Source: Cynocephalus volans (lineage: Eukaryota > Chordata > Mammalia > Dermoptera > Cynocephalidae). Taken from it: a stretch of 64,000 nt of DNA. The first letter of the stretch is position 1, and every line of letters begins with the position of its first letter. The notes beneath the pieces were generated by a model. That model was not told the DNA's origin, ran no database searches, and worked only from the letters and a program-made list of their open reading frames with translations. The stretch is taken from NCBI RefSeq assembly GCF_027409185.1, contig NC_084467.1:83212501-83276500 (forward strand), read 5' to 3'. This document shows, piece after piece, positions 26,082 to 37,674 of this stretch. The position numbers were made by a program, and so were the translations under genes.

Positions 26082-26082
26082 A

Positions 26083-26760
26083 CAGTCATGCTTCACTTAA
26101 CGACAGGGATACATTCTGAAAAATGTGTCTTCAGGCAATTTTTTTGTCATGCAAAAGTGTATTATGAAAGGGAAAGCAATTAATTTTCCTATTTTCTATT
26201 TGAGCCACTAGTTCCATGAGCATGGGCCCTCTAATTATATCACAGAGTCTCTCTGTGCCTCACTTTCCTCATCTGTTAAGTGGAGATTAGAGTAATACCA
26301 CCCCCACAAAATTATGAAAATTAAATTAGAGGTAGGGATTGTGCCGGCACTCAGCAAGCACTCAGTGAGGTACAGTGCGCTCTGTTATTAACTATTATTT
26401 TGCTATGGGAAGGGTGGCAATCATTTTAAAATGCAAGAATTCTAAAGTAGACAACATCCCTTTCACTTGGAGTCAGACCTAATGTGTAAAAGTCTTGGCT
26501 TTTTATCTGAAAAGTCTGAGCTACCTTTGGGAGGGTCACCCCGTGGGTAAGCTAGGCACTCCTCCCCAACATACTCTGCAGTGGGTTTGTTTACACCAGT
26601 GTCACCACAAACATCTGAGTAATGCTTTGCACTACTACTTTACTACAGCTATGACATCCCTAGACCATAGGAATTTTTCAGCTCCATTTTAACCTTAGGG
26701 GACCACCATCATATGTGCAGTCCATCGTTGACCAAAACATTGTCATGCGGTGCATGACAA
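26083..26760 (+). mobile_element. Tigger-type (TcMar) DNA transposon, non-autonomous
   Basis: The left end at 26083 reads CAGTCATGCTTCACTTAACG after a TA. The right end near 26,690-26,760 carries 'ggggaccaccatcatatgtg' and 'tccatcgttgaccaaaacat'. The terminal repeats are imperfect inverted copies. The middle is largely replaced by a MIR (26,225-26,390) and decayed sequence. No transposase frame. Confidence 0.7.
26225..26390 (+). repeat. MIR SINE inside the Tigger
   Basis: Plus-strand MIR core and tail: 'ctgtgcctcactttcctcat', 'ctgttaagtggagattagag', 'gcactcagcaagcactcagt'. Confidence 0.75.
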
Positions 26761-26869
26761 ATATGATATTGCTTCTTTAAGAAAGCTCCAATTGCATTTC
26801 AAGCTCCAATGCAGGGTTTGGGAAATACATTTCTAACCCCCTGCATTCATCCCAGCAATATGAGAAAAT

Positions 26870-27000
26870 TTGCCTTTTTTGGTCAAGCATTCATTCTTTC
26901 CCACAAGTATTTACTAATTACCTGCTTTGCACCAATCACTGCTCTAGGTGCTGGAGATACAGCAGTGAACAAAAGTCACCCCTTGGGTGTTCTAAAATGG
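26870..27000 (+). repeat. LINE-2 3' end
   Basis: L2 phrase 'cactgctctaggtgctggag' followed by 'atacagcagtgaacaaaagt'. Confidence 0.75.
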
Positions 27001-28684
27001 GGACGCAAAGTGAGTTGCTACCATATTGGCTAGTATAATGGGGGAAGAGCCACCCCACTGTTTCAACCAAAATGGCTAGTGTGACCCAAAGGTAAATTTC
27101 CATTTTTGCCCTAGAATGCAGAAATGCAGACTCTCAAAATGTCAGTTTTCTAGACTAACAATGAACTAGACCTAGTCTTCATTTTGCATTTCATTTTTCA
27201 CATTTAGCTGTTGATCCTTTAATTGACAAGAAGTAAATCATCAAGATAAGATATATTCCCTCTTTTTCCATTTGGCAAAAAAAGATCCTGGGAGGCACAT
27301 TGAGTCTTCATTGAGGTTGATTGGGCTTGAAAGCTTCATATTCTTTGGGAATTTTGAAAGGACTTGTAGAGAGGGGAAAATGGGAATGCTCCCCATGCCA
27401 GTAGAACCACCACAACAGTGGATTGCCAATCAATCCAGATGGCAAGAAAGAAACTACATTTTTCCATTTCCCAGCTGTTCTGGGAGAACCTGCTGGGTAA
27501 GTTCACCTGGACTCTGTTTAGCTCTCTAACGTTTGTGTACTTCCTTAAAGAATTGAGCATCCAGATGCAGGACTAACTGTGGAGCAGAGGTTCCATATTT
27601 GCTTAGCTCTTTACTACCGCTCTTTATTCACCCTGAATACCAACGTGTTCCTGAATTTAAAGAGATACTTGCTCATTTTCTAGTGCTCATTGTTCCTTAT
27701 AAAGTGATCTCCTAGGTCCCCCACCCCTACCCTTGGACCAAGCTTAATGGTTTTCTGATTGAGGGCAGTGAAAAACAACATTTTTTTTTTTATGGAGAGA
27801 AAAACAACAAACTCCAAGAACAGTAAATCTCCATGATATTTTATATCTCCTCCTTTTCCTTCTTAATAGATTTAAGGGTTTTTTGGGGGGGGGGTTGATT
27901 TGCAAAAGGCCCACAATGAAAATTAGTATCAATAAAAATTGGTATCATTAGATTATGAACTTCCTTAGAACAGGGAGTGTCTTTAGTTCTGTTGAGTATA
28001 TAATGAAAGCTAGATAGAAAAAATAAAATAAAATAAACCCAACAGTTACACAGATATTGCTCAAAACCTGGTTTTCTCTGTCATTTTTTAATTGACCTGA
28101 TACCCCAAAAAGCAAAACAATCTTCTAAAGATACAGACAATATGTTTCTGGAATACATCTAAGATCCTGGATAATTATATTTGCTGTATTTGGCTGTAAT
28201 CAGTATGACCTAGACATGTGTCAAAGATAAAAAGAATTCCTTCTCCATAACTTTTATTCCCATGGAGAGTGACTTCCCAAAGGCCACAGAAATGAGTGCA
28301 GATACTCGGTGTTTGTAAACAGCATCCCTCTGTCCCCCTGGAGCAAGCGCAGCTGTGTTCCAAACCCCAGCGCCAGAAGCTTGGTGCCCCAACCCTGTGG
28401 CCCCTGGTACCAAACATCGAGAGGAGAGATGGAGTTGGCTGGGCTTCCTCTCCTCCATTCTCATCCCATGGAGATAGGGTGTGGAAGTGGGACCAGAGAG
28501 AGGAGAAATGAACAAGTGTGCCCCTGTCCCCTTTAGGAGTCTGAACATGGAGAACAGAAGCCAGCAGCTGCCAGGAGACAGCACCTCGACTTCGTGTGGC
28601 CTTTGTCCTGGGGAGCCTCTTCAAAGACAAGATATTCCCTCTTCTGGACTGGATGGCTTGAAGTTAGCCAGTTTGACTCCAGGA
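27001..28684. other. no recognised feature
   Basis: Includes a T-run at 27781-27791, a G-run near 27883-27893 and a short (AAAAT)n near 28018-28037. The 151-codon minus-strand frame at 28175-28630 has no domain I recognise. Confidence 0.45.
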
Positions 28685-28860
28685 TCTGCCACCATTCTAG
28701 CTGTGTGCCTTTGGGCTAGCAACTCAGCCCCATTCTTCCCATTTCTAAAATTAGGAATAATATAAATTCTACCACTGAGGGCTTAGGAATAAATGAGACA
28801 ACATTTATACAACATAATAGAGGCACTATATATGGCACTCAGTAAGCATGCCACCAATGG
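28685..28860 (+). repeat. MIR SINE
   Basis: Plus-strand MIR: 'ctagctgtgtgcctttgggc', 'aggaataaatgagacaacat', 'ggcactcagtaagcatgcc'. Confidence 0.75.
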
Positions 28861-29349
28861 TGGCTAGTATTCTGAAGGATATTACTTGGGTTTTACTTAT
28901 GTGAAATTAAAAAGCCTATACTTTCTTCCCCAGGTTGGAGAAGATGTCTTTCTATGTAAGCCTGAGAGATCCAGAGATTTGGCAGTATACTGGTGATGCC
29001 CTGTACATAGCATGACGGTGAGCAGGAGTGTCCCAGCCTCTATGTATGGTGCTGTGCTAGACCCTGAAAACAAACTTGGCTTGCTCTTTCTGTTTAAGAA
29101 TGAATAACATCACTGCCCCAGTCCTTGAAAACCAAATGAGAGAGTCATGGGGGTGCCTCGAAGAGTTTCCCCACACATTTCCAGTGCATTTCCTGCAAGC
29201 TGACATCACATCCTCAAGCAAATAAAAAGTTAGGCAACACTTTTCTCAAGTGCTGTCTACGTAGAGAGCACTGTGCTTTGGTTACAAAGTCACGATGGTT
29301 TGGGGAAAAGAATGCAATAAATCACCCGCAGCTAGATGTGAGGATGGAG

Positions 29350-29530
29350 GCAGTGTGGGGTGGTGGACTGAGCACGGAGCTGAGCATCAGAAGAGCCTGG
29401 GTCCAGGGCCCATCCCCTCCCCTTAAAAGCTGTGTGATCTTGAGCAAGACAGTCAAGGTCTCTGGGCCTGTGTGCTCAAACGTACAATGCAGGCGGTGGG
29501 CTCAGTCAATCTAAAGGTCCCTTCCAATCT
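29350..29530 (+). repeat. MIR SINE
   Basis: Plus-strand MIR including the tRNA-like head: 'gtgtggggtggtggactgag', 'agaagagcctgggtccaggg', 'agctgtgtgatcttgagcaa'. Confidence 0.7.
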
Positions 29531-29731
29531 GTAATTTCAGTTAAGGAGGAGAAAGGAGATGTGAAAAGATGTGAGATAAATACCAGAGCAGTTCCCACTG
29601 CATCTAAAGCCTGAGGCAGCTAGGCTAGACCAAAGAGGCTGTCAAGTAGAAAGCTCAAGTGCCTACTTTTCCCCATTAGGTTTGCTTAAATGTTTTTAAT
29701 CCTAGAACTATCCACTTTCCTCGGCTGATAG

Positions 29732-29845
29732 GAAGGAACCGGTAATGAGAACACTAGTTCACTGATGCAGCAAACCGAGCTGCTGCGGAGGCTGGACACT
29801 CTGGAATGTAATATCAGGAGCCTTAATGAGCAAATAAGCCACTGA
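29732..29845 (+). CDS. candidate terminal coding exon: short coiled coil (gene unknown)
   Basis: A possible 3'-terminal exon. A moderately pyrimidine-rich stretch (29708-29725) precedes an AG at 29730-29731. From there one frame runs 37 codons to TGA at 29843-29845. Residues 17, 21, 24, 28, 31 and 35 of this frame are Leu, Leu, Leu, Ile, Leu and Ile. That is an unbroken 4-3-4-3-4 heptad pattern, with charged or polar residues at most other positions, including TELLRRLDTLECNIRSLNEQ. Such a pattern is uncommon in a chance frame. No donor site or continuing frame follows. I cannot name a gene, and no partner exon is evident nearby, so this could be the last exon of a gene lying mostly outside the window, an alternative exon, or coincidence. 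Confidence 0.35.
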   Translation, partial: EGTGNENTSSLMQQTELLRRLDTLECNIRSLNEQISH

Positions 29846-30639
29846 TCAGTTCATGGTGACAAAGGTGCCATGATATCACCAGTTAGCCTGAGCTAAGAAA
29901 GAGGCTTCACCCCACCCTAGGAGGGAGCAAAATGTTCTCATGGAAATCCAGGCCTTACTGCTTTTCACCTGTGGATGAAACCCTGCCCACGAAAAATCAA
30001 TGCCAACAGAAGCAGGCTGGCCCAGGGCAGATCAAGGCAACAGCACCGTGCTGAGGAGCAGGCTGAACTGGGCGTGCCTCTCCCAGGCTCACCTTGAAGG
30101 TAGATCAGCCCAAACTGGCTGAGGCCTCTTTCTCCACACTGCTGGGTGCAAGTGTGCTGCCCACTGGACATCCCCACAGAGGTTTCAGACACCAGTGCCT
30201 ATGGGGGCAACCGAGCTGCTCATTTCAGCCCCATCAAGTCTGAGATTCTGGGAGTCCCCAAAGTACAGCCCACTCAGCTCTCCCAAGCCCTGGACACCCC
30301 ACCCCTTCTCCCACCTCTGTTGACAGGGTTTTGGCATTTCCAAAACTGGAAAGACCCTGAAGTGAATCATAAATCACAGCATTCTCTTGGGATCCCTGTT
30401 ACAGGAAGTAGCCAGAAACCAGAGGCCTTCTTATCCCCCCCACAGGAGTCAGCTGGCCAGGAGTGTGGTTTCACAGAAACATACTGGGTGACCAAGCTTG
30501 CTGACACTCCAAGGTGAGATGTTTGGAACAAATGTCACCAAACACTGCTGGGGATTAGGAGTGAGGATTGGGAACAAATAGTAACCATTAAACCATATGC
30601 ACACCCTAAGAAAGCATGCAGAGATGAATGCCAAACTTG
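29846..30639. other. no recognised feature (possible 3' UTR if 29,732-29,845 is an exon)
   Basis: No repeat recognised and no close AATAAA. The 123-codon frame at 30146-30517 has no recognisable domain. Confidence 0.4.
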
Positions 30640-30870
30640 CTGGGAGTTCTCACGTCTCAGCTGCTTTCATCATCCTGTCCCCTTCATCTAGAACACCTTC
30701 TTTTGCTGGCTAATGTGTGCTTGTCCTTCAAGATCCACCGGGCATCAGAAGGCCTCTCCCACGGCACACCCACTCTGTGTCCTCATTGCCACTGGTGCCA
30801 GCGTCTGCGTTCACAGCAGCTTCGGAGTGTGCCCCAAGTGCCTGACTCAGTGCACGGCTAAGACAGAGCT
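30640..30870 (-). repeat. LINE-2 (L2) fragment
   Basis: Minus-strand L2 wording: 'catctagaacaccttctttt', 'gtccttcaagatccaccggg', 'ggcctctcccacggcacacc'. Confidence 0.5.
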
Positions 30871-31084
30871 CAGCAGAAGATCTTACGCAAATGATTAATG
30901 ATCAAATTAACAATTCTGTTGAGTGTTCTCAAAGATAAAATCCTCCTTCCAATTAATTCAGGGGTGGAAAGGAGTGTGAATTGCCTGTGGCACAAGGGAG
31001 CCTCTTGGAGAAAGCTGCTACATCCCACGTAGCTTAGAACCTCTAGGGAAAGGGCACCATTTTCCAAGCCATGGCATTTCCCAA

Positions 31085-31200
31085 CTTAAAGAGAGGCAAC
31101 TGATCCTTGAGAAAGGATATATCATTATTCCCATTTGATTGATTAGGCAACTGAGGCAGAAAAGTTTCATGGCCAAGTGTCTCGATTGGTCAGAATTGCT
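31085..31200 (-). repeat. MIR SINE fragment
   Basis: 'attattcccatttgattgat' and 'taggcaactgaggcagaaaa' on the minus-strand MIR layout. Confidence 0.6.
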
Positions 31201-31219
31201 ATGGTGAGGCCAGGTTTTC

Positions 31220-31440
31220 CTCCACTGACTTGGTACTTATTTGGCAAGTGCCTCCAGTGTGCCAGGCACCTTGCTAGGCATGGAGGTGGTAAACAAAACA
31301 GACTTGGTCTGTGTTCTCACGAGTGGGTGTGGGAGAAACTGACATGAGACAAATAATTATATAATTAGAGACTGTTATTAATGCTCTAAAGGAAAAGTAC
31401 AGGACATGAGAGGAGATTGTATAAGACGGGAGGGGCCTGA
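31220..31440 (+). repeat. LINE-2 3' end
   Basis: 'ccagtgtgccaggcaccttg', 'taaacaaaacagacttggtc', then a 'gagacaaataattatataat' block. Confidence 0.7.
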
Positions 31441-32574
31441 TGGGCTGGCACTTATGAAGAACTTACCATGTGTCCGGGACTGTGCTATGCTCAGACTTGT
31501 CTCATTTCACCAGGCCCTCAGAATGAGCTCAGGGCAGAGAATGGAGATTCTCCTGCAGGGGTCCTACTTCTTTCCTGTAGCCCTGTTTCCTTCTTTGTCG
31601 AAAGTGGAGATAATAACATATTGCCTACTGCTTCACATCTTAACGAGAAGATCATTTTTCAAGCCCTTTGTCTTTTTAAAATATTGGGTGAAATTAGCAT
31701 TGAATAAAGGCTTTTACAGAAATGGGCAGTTATCCCTCAAGTTCAGATTCGTATTTAACTGAACTCATTTCCTTAACCATCCCAGCTGTCATTTTTCATG
31801 TTGTAATTTTTTACCATTTTTTGAAAGCTGATAGCACTGCTGAAAGGTAACATCACATGGACTCAGATGAATGCTTTCCTCAGGAACACAGCCTGGGCAG
31901 GGCCCCTCTGCTCCCCATACCTTCCCTGATGTCAGAGACAGTGCTTCCTTCTCAGGGACCAGTGAAGGGACACATTTTGCCTTCTGTTTATTTGTGTGTT
32001 TCTCTTCCACTCCAGTCCACCTCACCAGGAGGTGGTGTGAGAACTACAGAGAAGGAGACTGACAATGGGGATCACCCAAATGTAGCCCTGGTTTGGATGC
32101 ACTCACCTCCAGGTGAGTCAGGGAAGGAGAGAGGAATTCCCTTGTCCTTAAATCCAAGTGACACAGATGTGAGGCCCTGCTGGACAGGACAGAGCCTGGT
32201 AGGCTCTGTGGGCCCATCCCAGGAGGCTCAGTGCCCTGAGGGCCAGGGCAGGCTGGCATTGGGGTGCAGCTCCACAGGTCTCCAGAAGAGCTCCCCTAGG
32301 GGAGCTTTGTGCTAAAAAAGCCCTGCCTCTCCCCCAAGTTCTGACTTTTCCTAGCATAACTTCCCTCCTGCCTGGGACTGATGGGGCCTCAGCACCAGCC
32401 TCTGCCACCACAGTGGAGGAAAATGGAGCCACAGCTAATGGCCTTGTGACACCTGGTGCAAGAAGCCAGAAGGGCTTCCTCTAGATAGGAAGCTTCATGG
32501 GAGAGGCCACCTGCAGAGTAGCAGGTGTGTGCACAGGCTGTCTGGTATGAGAAGTTCACCTCTTTCCTGGCAAG
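31441..32574. other. no recognised feature
   Basis: A GC-richer stretch (31,857-32,460) carries overlapping frames of up to 152 codons on both strands with no domain signature. The composition explains them. Confidence 0.45.
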
Positions 32575-32760
32575 GGGGAGAGCATGTGGCCGTGTGGCTC
32601 ACAGGACCCTTTCACACCTGCAGCTGCATTTGATCTGCATCACCTTCCAGGCAGGTAAGGAGCCTGAGGCTTAGAGGGTTGGCTGAGCTGCTGTTGTGGC
32701 ACAGCTAGGATGTGACAGACTTAGCCAGCTGGGCATGTTTCTGTTACACTGCTGCCTCCC
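32575..32760 (-). repeat. MIR SINE
   Basis: Minus-strand MIR: 'ggagcctgaggcttagaggg', 'gtggcacagctaggatgtga', 'ctgttacactgctgcctccc'. Confidence 0.65.
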
Positions 32761-32929
32761 CATGACCCGACCTGGGGCCTCCTACCATAGAGAAAGGAGA
32801 AAATGATTACCTGACAGTGTCCCTTCTGTAGCCTATGCCCTGTACCTTAATAGAAAGGACTGGTTTTTACAGTGGTACATCAGGCAAAAGGTCTGTGGAA
32901 GAGGTATTTGAGGGCCTTGGTGGAGGTCC

Positions 32930-33065
32930 CTACTCCTTCCCCACCAGACAGCAAGTGCTCCATGAAAAGCAGGACCATATCTTCTTCACCCTGTGTCTGT
33001 GGTGCAAGGCACAGTGCTTAGGACATGGCAGATATTCCATGAGATATCTGATGATGGATGAATGA
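32930..33065 (-). repeat. LINE-2 fragment
   Basis: Minus-strand L2 3' end: 'aaaagcaggaccatatcttc', 'aaggcacagtgcttaggaca', 'tgatggatgaatgaatgagt'. Confidence 0.6.
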
Positions 33066-33099
33066 ATGAGTGGGTGGGTGGGCTACTCCCAAACCTCCC

Positions 33100-33245
33100 C
33101 AGCAAATGAATCATTCACTCACTTATTCAAATTATATTCACTAAGAACCAAGCCTGCACCAGGCAATAAGCTAGGCTACTAGAGATATTGCTGTGAACTA
33201 GACAGTGCTTAGGGTCTAACAAGGAGTTGGTCACTAAGCACACAG
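33100..33245 (+). repeat. LINE-2 3' end
   Basis: 'ttcactcacttattcaaatt', 'caataagctaggctactaga', 'ttgctgtgaactagacagtg'. Confidence 0.65.
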
Positions 33246-34339
33246 TGGCCAAATAGTTATTTAGTTATAGTTGAGACTAGGTGTGCTATTAAGGTGAATG
33301 GCCACAACTGTAGTTTCTGACCATTTAGATATGTAGCTGCTAATCTGCAATCTAATTTTGTAATCTGGCCATTGTACTGATCACATGCTAATTTTTTAAA
33401 TCCACTTTGGCATTGTTTAAGCACAACATATATGTTATAATTTTTATTTAATTCAAAACAGTTATGCTTAAGGTTCACAAAGAAAAGCCAAGGCACACAT
33501 ATCAAAGCTTGAGAGAATCAGGTTTCAGTTCCACCAAACTAAGATATTTCCACCGGTATTCAATGATTAGTATTTTAAAGGTCAAAATAGCTCTGCAACA
33601 ATATTATAATTATATAAAAATTACATGCATAAAAACACTAAAAATATAAACAGTAGTTATTTATTAAGTGATATGATTATGGATGATCTTTTTTACTATT
33701 TACATTAAAATTTTTTTATTTAACAAATGGATTATTCATAATAAAATGAACTTTTTTAAAAGGCTGTTCAAAGATGTGATAGTTTATCTCATTTTCCCTT
33801 TGGAATTATTTAATTACAAAGTTTATAGTATCTCACACTTGGTGGATTCACTGTCTTGCTTTTCTTTCCCTGTGATGTATTTCTTGAAGGAAGAAATAGA
33901 TGAATGAACTTTGAATCCCAAATCAATATGACCAACATATGGAAATTTTCGTCTTGAAGTGTTGAACTCAGATTTCCCAAACAGTGACCAAAATCAAGAC
34001 CTTTGAGCTTTCTCAAAAAAGATTTATCAAAAGCTTGTTTTCATTGTCTTATTCAGTTGTTGGCTATCTTGTTTGTGAATATGGGTTTTGAATACGGCAA
34101 ATGGTTTGAATTAAAGACCAAATGTTTAAACACATTCTGAAATTTAATACTTCTCTAAATTCTAATCTCTTATCTAGAGCAACATCCTTCAGGCTTCTCA
34201 ATAAATCTCATTTATCATCAACAAATACTTGGATCCCATCAGCATATTTGTTTTTCATTTGTAATTTTATCTCCTTGGGAGAACTTCTGTGATCTGTTTG
34301 GTTGTTATGACTAATAAGTTAGCAAAGAGATTAACTAAA
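33246..34339. other. AT-rich, no recognised feature
   Basis: Strongly AT-rich with no family or exon recognised. Confidence 0.5.
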
Positions 34340-34560
34340 ATTTATTCCATTACAGAATTTTATATTTGGAAGGATGATTAGTGGTCATCTAGACCAAAAT
34401 TCCTCCCAAAGCAGGAATCCCTTCTACAGCCATGGTCCACAGTCTTTTGGTGTCTATTTGATTGCCTCATATGCTGAGAAGCTCACGACCTTCATTGGAA
34501 GCCTAGTTTGTTTTTTAGAAGATGCTTATATTTATAAGCATTATAGCAATTGTATCCATC
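34340..34560 (+). repeat. CR1/L3 LINE fragment
   Basis: 'tatatttggaaggatgatta', 'gtggtcatctagaccaaaat', 'agcaggaatcccttctacag', 'gagaagctcacgaccttcat': the decayed CR1/L3 3'-end order. Confidence 0.55.
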
Positions 34561-34669
34561 ATAGATGAAAGTTTCATTTTGTTTACATGTGCATTCCTAA
34601 TCCCCAGCACAGAACAGCCCATTAAAAATGTTCAGTAAATGTTCATTGCCTGAACAAGTGCAAGTTGGC

Positions 34670-34810
34670 ATTTGTTCTTTCATTCATTCAGAGCGTATTT
34701 ATTGAACATCTACTATGTGTTGGGTATTATCTGAAGCACTGGAGGAACAGCAGTGGACAAGAAAGAAGTGGTTCCTGACCCAGGAGGCATCTTCCTTCTA
34801 GTTGAAATGA
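34670..34810 (+). repeat. LINE-2 3' end
   Basis: 'tttcattcattcagagcgta', 'tgaacatctactatgtgttg', 'ggaggaacagcagtggacaa'. Confidence 0.75.
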
Positions 34811-35029
34811 TAACCCAGATTTCCCTTTCTTATTTAAACCTCAGACATCCTGTCAGTGGGCAGAGGGGGTCAGCGGGCAGAAGGGGAGCGGCTACCATTA
34901 GGAAAGGTAGGTTGAAGAATGTGTAGGGGTTTCCTGCATGTTCCTAGAAATTACTAAGGAGCCCCAGGGGAAGACTAGGCTTTCTGTCAGGCTGGGCTGG
35001 TGGTTGTTCTAAGTCAGTTGTGTTTGAAT

Positions 35030-35315
35030 ATACAAGTAATATAACATTATGGCTGTGGAGCAGGATATTCAATATAGAGAGAGGTAAGATGGAGATTATT
35101 AGCACATACACTTTTATTTTCTACTTATGGATACTCTTATATACATTTACGCATAGATATATACTCATTTATTCTTCTTCACACAAACTCACATAAAAAT
35201 GGAGCAATATTCACCTAATTTTTAAAATGATTATCTCCAGGTAGTGGGATTATAGATTTATTATTTTTGCTTTTCTATATTTGACACATTTTCTTCAATA
35301 AACGAGCATCACTTA
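35030..35315 (+). repeat. L1ME-like 3' UTR scrap
   Basis: 'gattatctccaggtagtggg' followed by 'attatttttgcttttctata' and 'cttcaataaacgagcatcac' resembles an old L1 3' UTR end. Weak. Confidence 0.35.
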
Positions 35316-35419
35316 AGCAAGCAATACAATTACATAAAAACAAAACAAACAGAACACAGCAGGCCCCACTAACTGGCCATGCCGTTTACGCCTCCCTCGC
35401 CCCCACCCCCTTCCTGGCC

Positions 35420-36235
35420 CCATAAACAGTCTCAGCTCAAGCGTTGTCTCCACTAGAAAGCTTTCCCGATGTCCCCTGCCCAAGGGCCCTGCACCCCTTT
35501 CTCTGTGTTTGTGTTGAACTTGGTCCAGACACTTCTGATGGTGCCTGCAGCTGGCACTGCCACTCGCCTGACTGTGAGCACCTGCAGGCCTGGCTTTGTG
35601 CCACCTGCCTCTGGCCCCAGCCCCCAGCAATGTGCCTCCCCCTGCTCTCAGTAGGAAGATGTGTAATGAGTGCTTGGGCCTCACCTAGGTCACTGCCACA
35701 GCTACTGCCTGCTTTCTCTTCTCCAGCTCAGAACACCCTGCCCTCCTTCCAAGCCCCTGCTGGCCCCGTACTGCCTATGGAAGAAAATGTGATGCCCCAG
35801 GGTGGCCCAGAGCCTCCGCAACACGTGCCAGCTCAGCTCATTGCTCTCTGTTGTGTCCCCTCCCATGACCTCTCCTCCAGCCCCAAACAGGGTGTGCTTC
35901 TTTACCTTTACCCCTTGTGTTCTTTTAAGCTAAAATTCTCTTTCTCATCTCCACCTAAGGAATTCCTAGAAAATAATTTCTACTCATTCTTAAGCTACCT
36001 CAAAAGCCACTGATGGTATGATGTGCTCATCAAAATCCGTGTCAGAATTAGCTGCAATCCTCTCTTGTTCTTTACCCCTTGGTGGAACCCCTGTTAAGCA
36101 TTCATCCCACATTACTCCTGGGACAGGTGTCTGTCCCTGTCACACGGAGGGAAGCTCCGTGAAGGCAGGGGTCATGCCTTGCCCATCTCTACATCTTAGC
36201 ATAGCAGACACCCACTGAGGGTCTGTTGATTTGAA
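35420..36235 (-). repeat. LINE-2 fragments (discontinuous)
   Basis: The ends fit minus-strand L2: 'ccactagaaagctttcccga' near 35450, and 'agctccgtgaaggcaggggt' with 'ctacatcttagcatagcaga' near 36150-36215. The middle is unclear and holds a 189-codon frame without a domain. Confidence 0.45.
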
Positions 36236-36484
36236 AAAGAAAAAATCCAACTTCTCTCCCACATGAAGTTCCCTGGAAAGGGCAATACCAATTACTGTGA
36301 ATGGTCTGAATACAGAAAATGAGAGAAAGGAGATCCAGAACATAGAGTGAAATGGGCTAGATTACCAATCAAGAAAAGAACAAAACATATAACTAGATTT
36401 TGCTATAAAAGTTTAGGTATTAAATACCTGAAAGTTCTCTTTTCTTGTTTTACAAGTACTGAATTCAAACTCATAAGGTCTTTG

Positions 36485-36660
36485 TTCTACTCTTGATATT
36501 ATCTTTGAGAAGCTCTGTGACTTTCAATAAGTCATTTAACCTCTCTGAGCTATAATATCCTCCTCCTTAACATGAATACAACGACCAGTAGAAACAGTAG
36601 CTATGAAAGACCTTTGAAAAGTTCATAAGGTGCTATAGAAGTGTAAGGCATTTGTAAATG
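36485..36660 (+). repeat. MIR SINE
   Basis: 'gaagctctgtgactttcaat', 'aagtcatttaacctctctga', then a decayed tail. Confidence 0.65.
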
Positions 36661-36675
36661 TGATGTAATTTATGT

Positions 36676-36770
36676 CAACAAATAAATATTAATTGAGCAT
36701 CAACTATGTGCCAGGTACTCTACCAGGTGCTAGAGGCAGTGGGCTAGGAGAAACCAGACAAAACTCATTG
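36676..36770 (+). repeat. LINE-2 3' end
   Basis: 'tcaactatgtgccaggtact' and 'ctaccaggtgctagaggcag'. Confidence 0.65.
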
Positions 36771-37344
36771 GTGGCAGCACCTTGCTTCCTTCCTTCAGGT
36801 GTACCTTTTTGTGATTTGTCTCTTTCCTTCAATGACATTGGTCATAATGCCGGGAGCCCTCACTTGTCTGTGATGGAGGAAAAGAGAAGGGAGCACACAT
36901 AGCTCATCACATATTCCCTGTCCCCAGCCCTTCCAAGCCCTACTGTATGCACACACAGGGAAGGCAGGGGAAGGATGGATCACTTTCAGGCTCTTAATGC
37001 TCCAGGAGAAACATAAAACTAGTCTGTTCATACCACCAGCCATAGGGTTTAGCAATAAATCATGAGCTGTGTCCACAAGCAGGATGCTGGCTTGACATTG
37101 ATATATTTCTAAGCAGATCAGGAACTCTCCCCATGATTAGAGCCCTTTGATCTCCCTTGCCTCCCAGAAGGAAAGGCAAGACATTGTTTGCAAGTGAGGG
37201 AGCTGGGCCAAAGCTACCACCATGCATTCCAGTGCCTGAGCAGTGAAACAGCCTCACCCCAGAGGCTGCACTCAGAAGAGAAGGGAGGCAGTATCGGGGC
37301 ACATACTGAGAATCACTTATTCAGTCATGCATTCAGAAAATATC
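36771..37344. other. no recognised feature
   Basis: No repeat family or exon recognised. Confidence 0.45.
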
Positions 37345-37595
37345 TATTGGAACAGTCTGCTTAATGGTTAAAACACAGGCCTTTTTGCTGCACAAACCTG
37401 TGTTCAAATCTTAGCTCCATCCTTAACTATGCTATGAGATCTTAAGCAAGTTATAGAACCCCCCAAACCTGCCACCTCATCCAAAAACTAGAATAACACC
37501 AATAGCTATCCTTAGAATAGTGTGTGTGGAGCTCTTAGCACTGTGCACCTGCTAAACATAAAATGAGTAGTAATTGTCATCATTATCATCATCAT
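37345..37595 (+). repeat. MIR SINE, near full length
   Basis: tRNA-like head 'ctgcttaatggttaaaacac', then 'cctgtgttcaaatcttagct' and 'tatgagatcttaagcaagtt'. Confidence 0.75.
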
Positions 37596-37637
37596 TGACA
37601 TATGCCAGGTACCACCCTAGATCCTAAGGCTAAAGAG

Positions 37638-37674
<37 letters not shown>

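Noticed and set aside
31857-32432. 152- and 94-codon frames on opposite strands
   Set aside because: Overlapping frames in a GC-rich patch without domain signatures; composition effect.
35444-36013. 189-codon plus-strand frame
   Set aside because: Lies in GC-rich L2-like sequence with overlapping frames on the other strand; low-complexity Pro/Ser/Cys composition.
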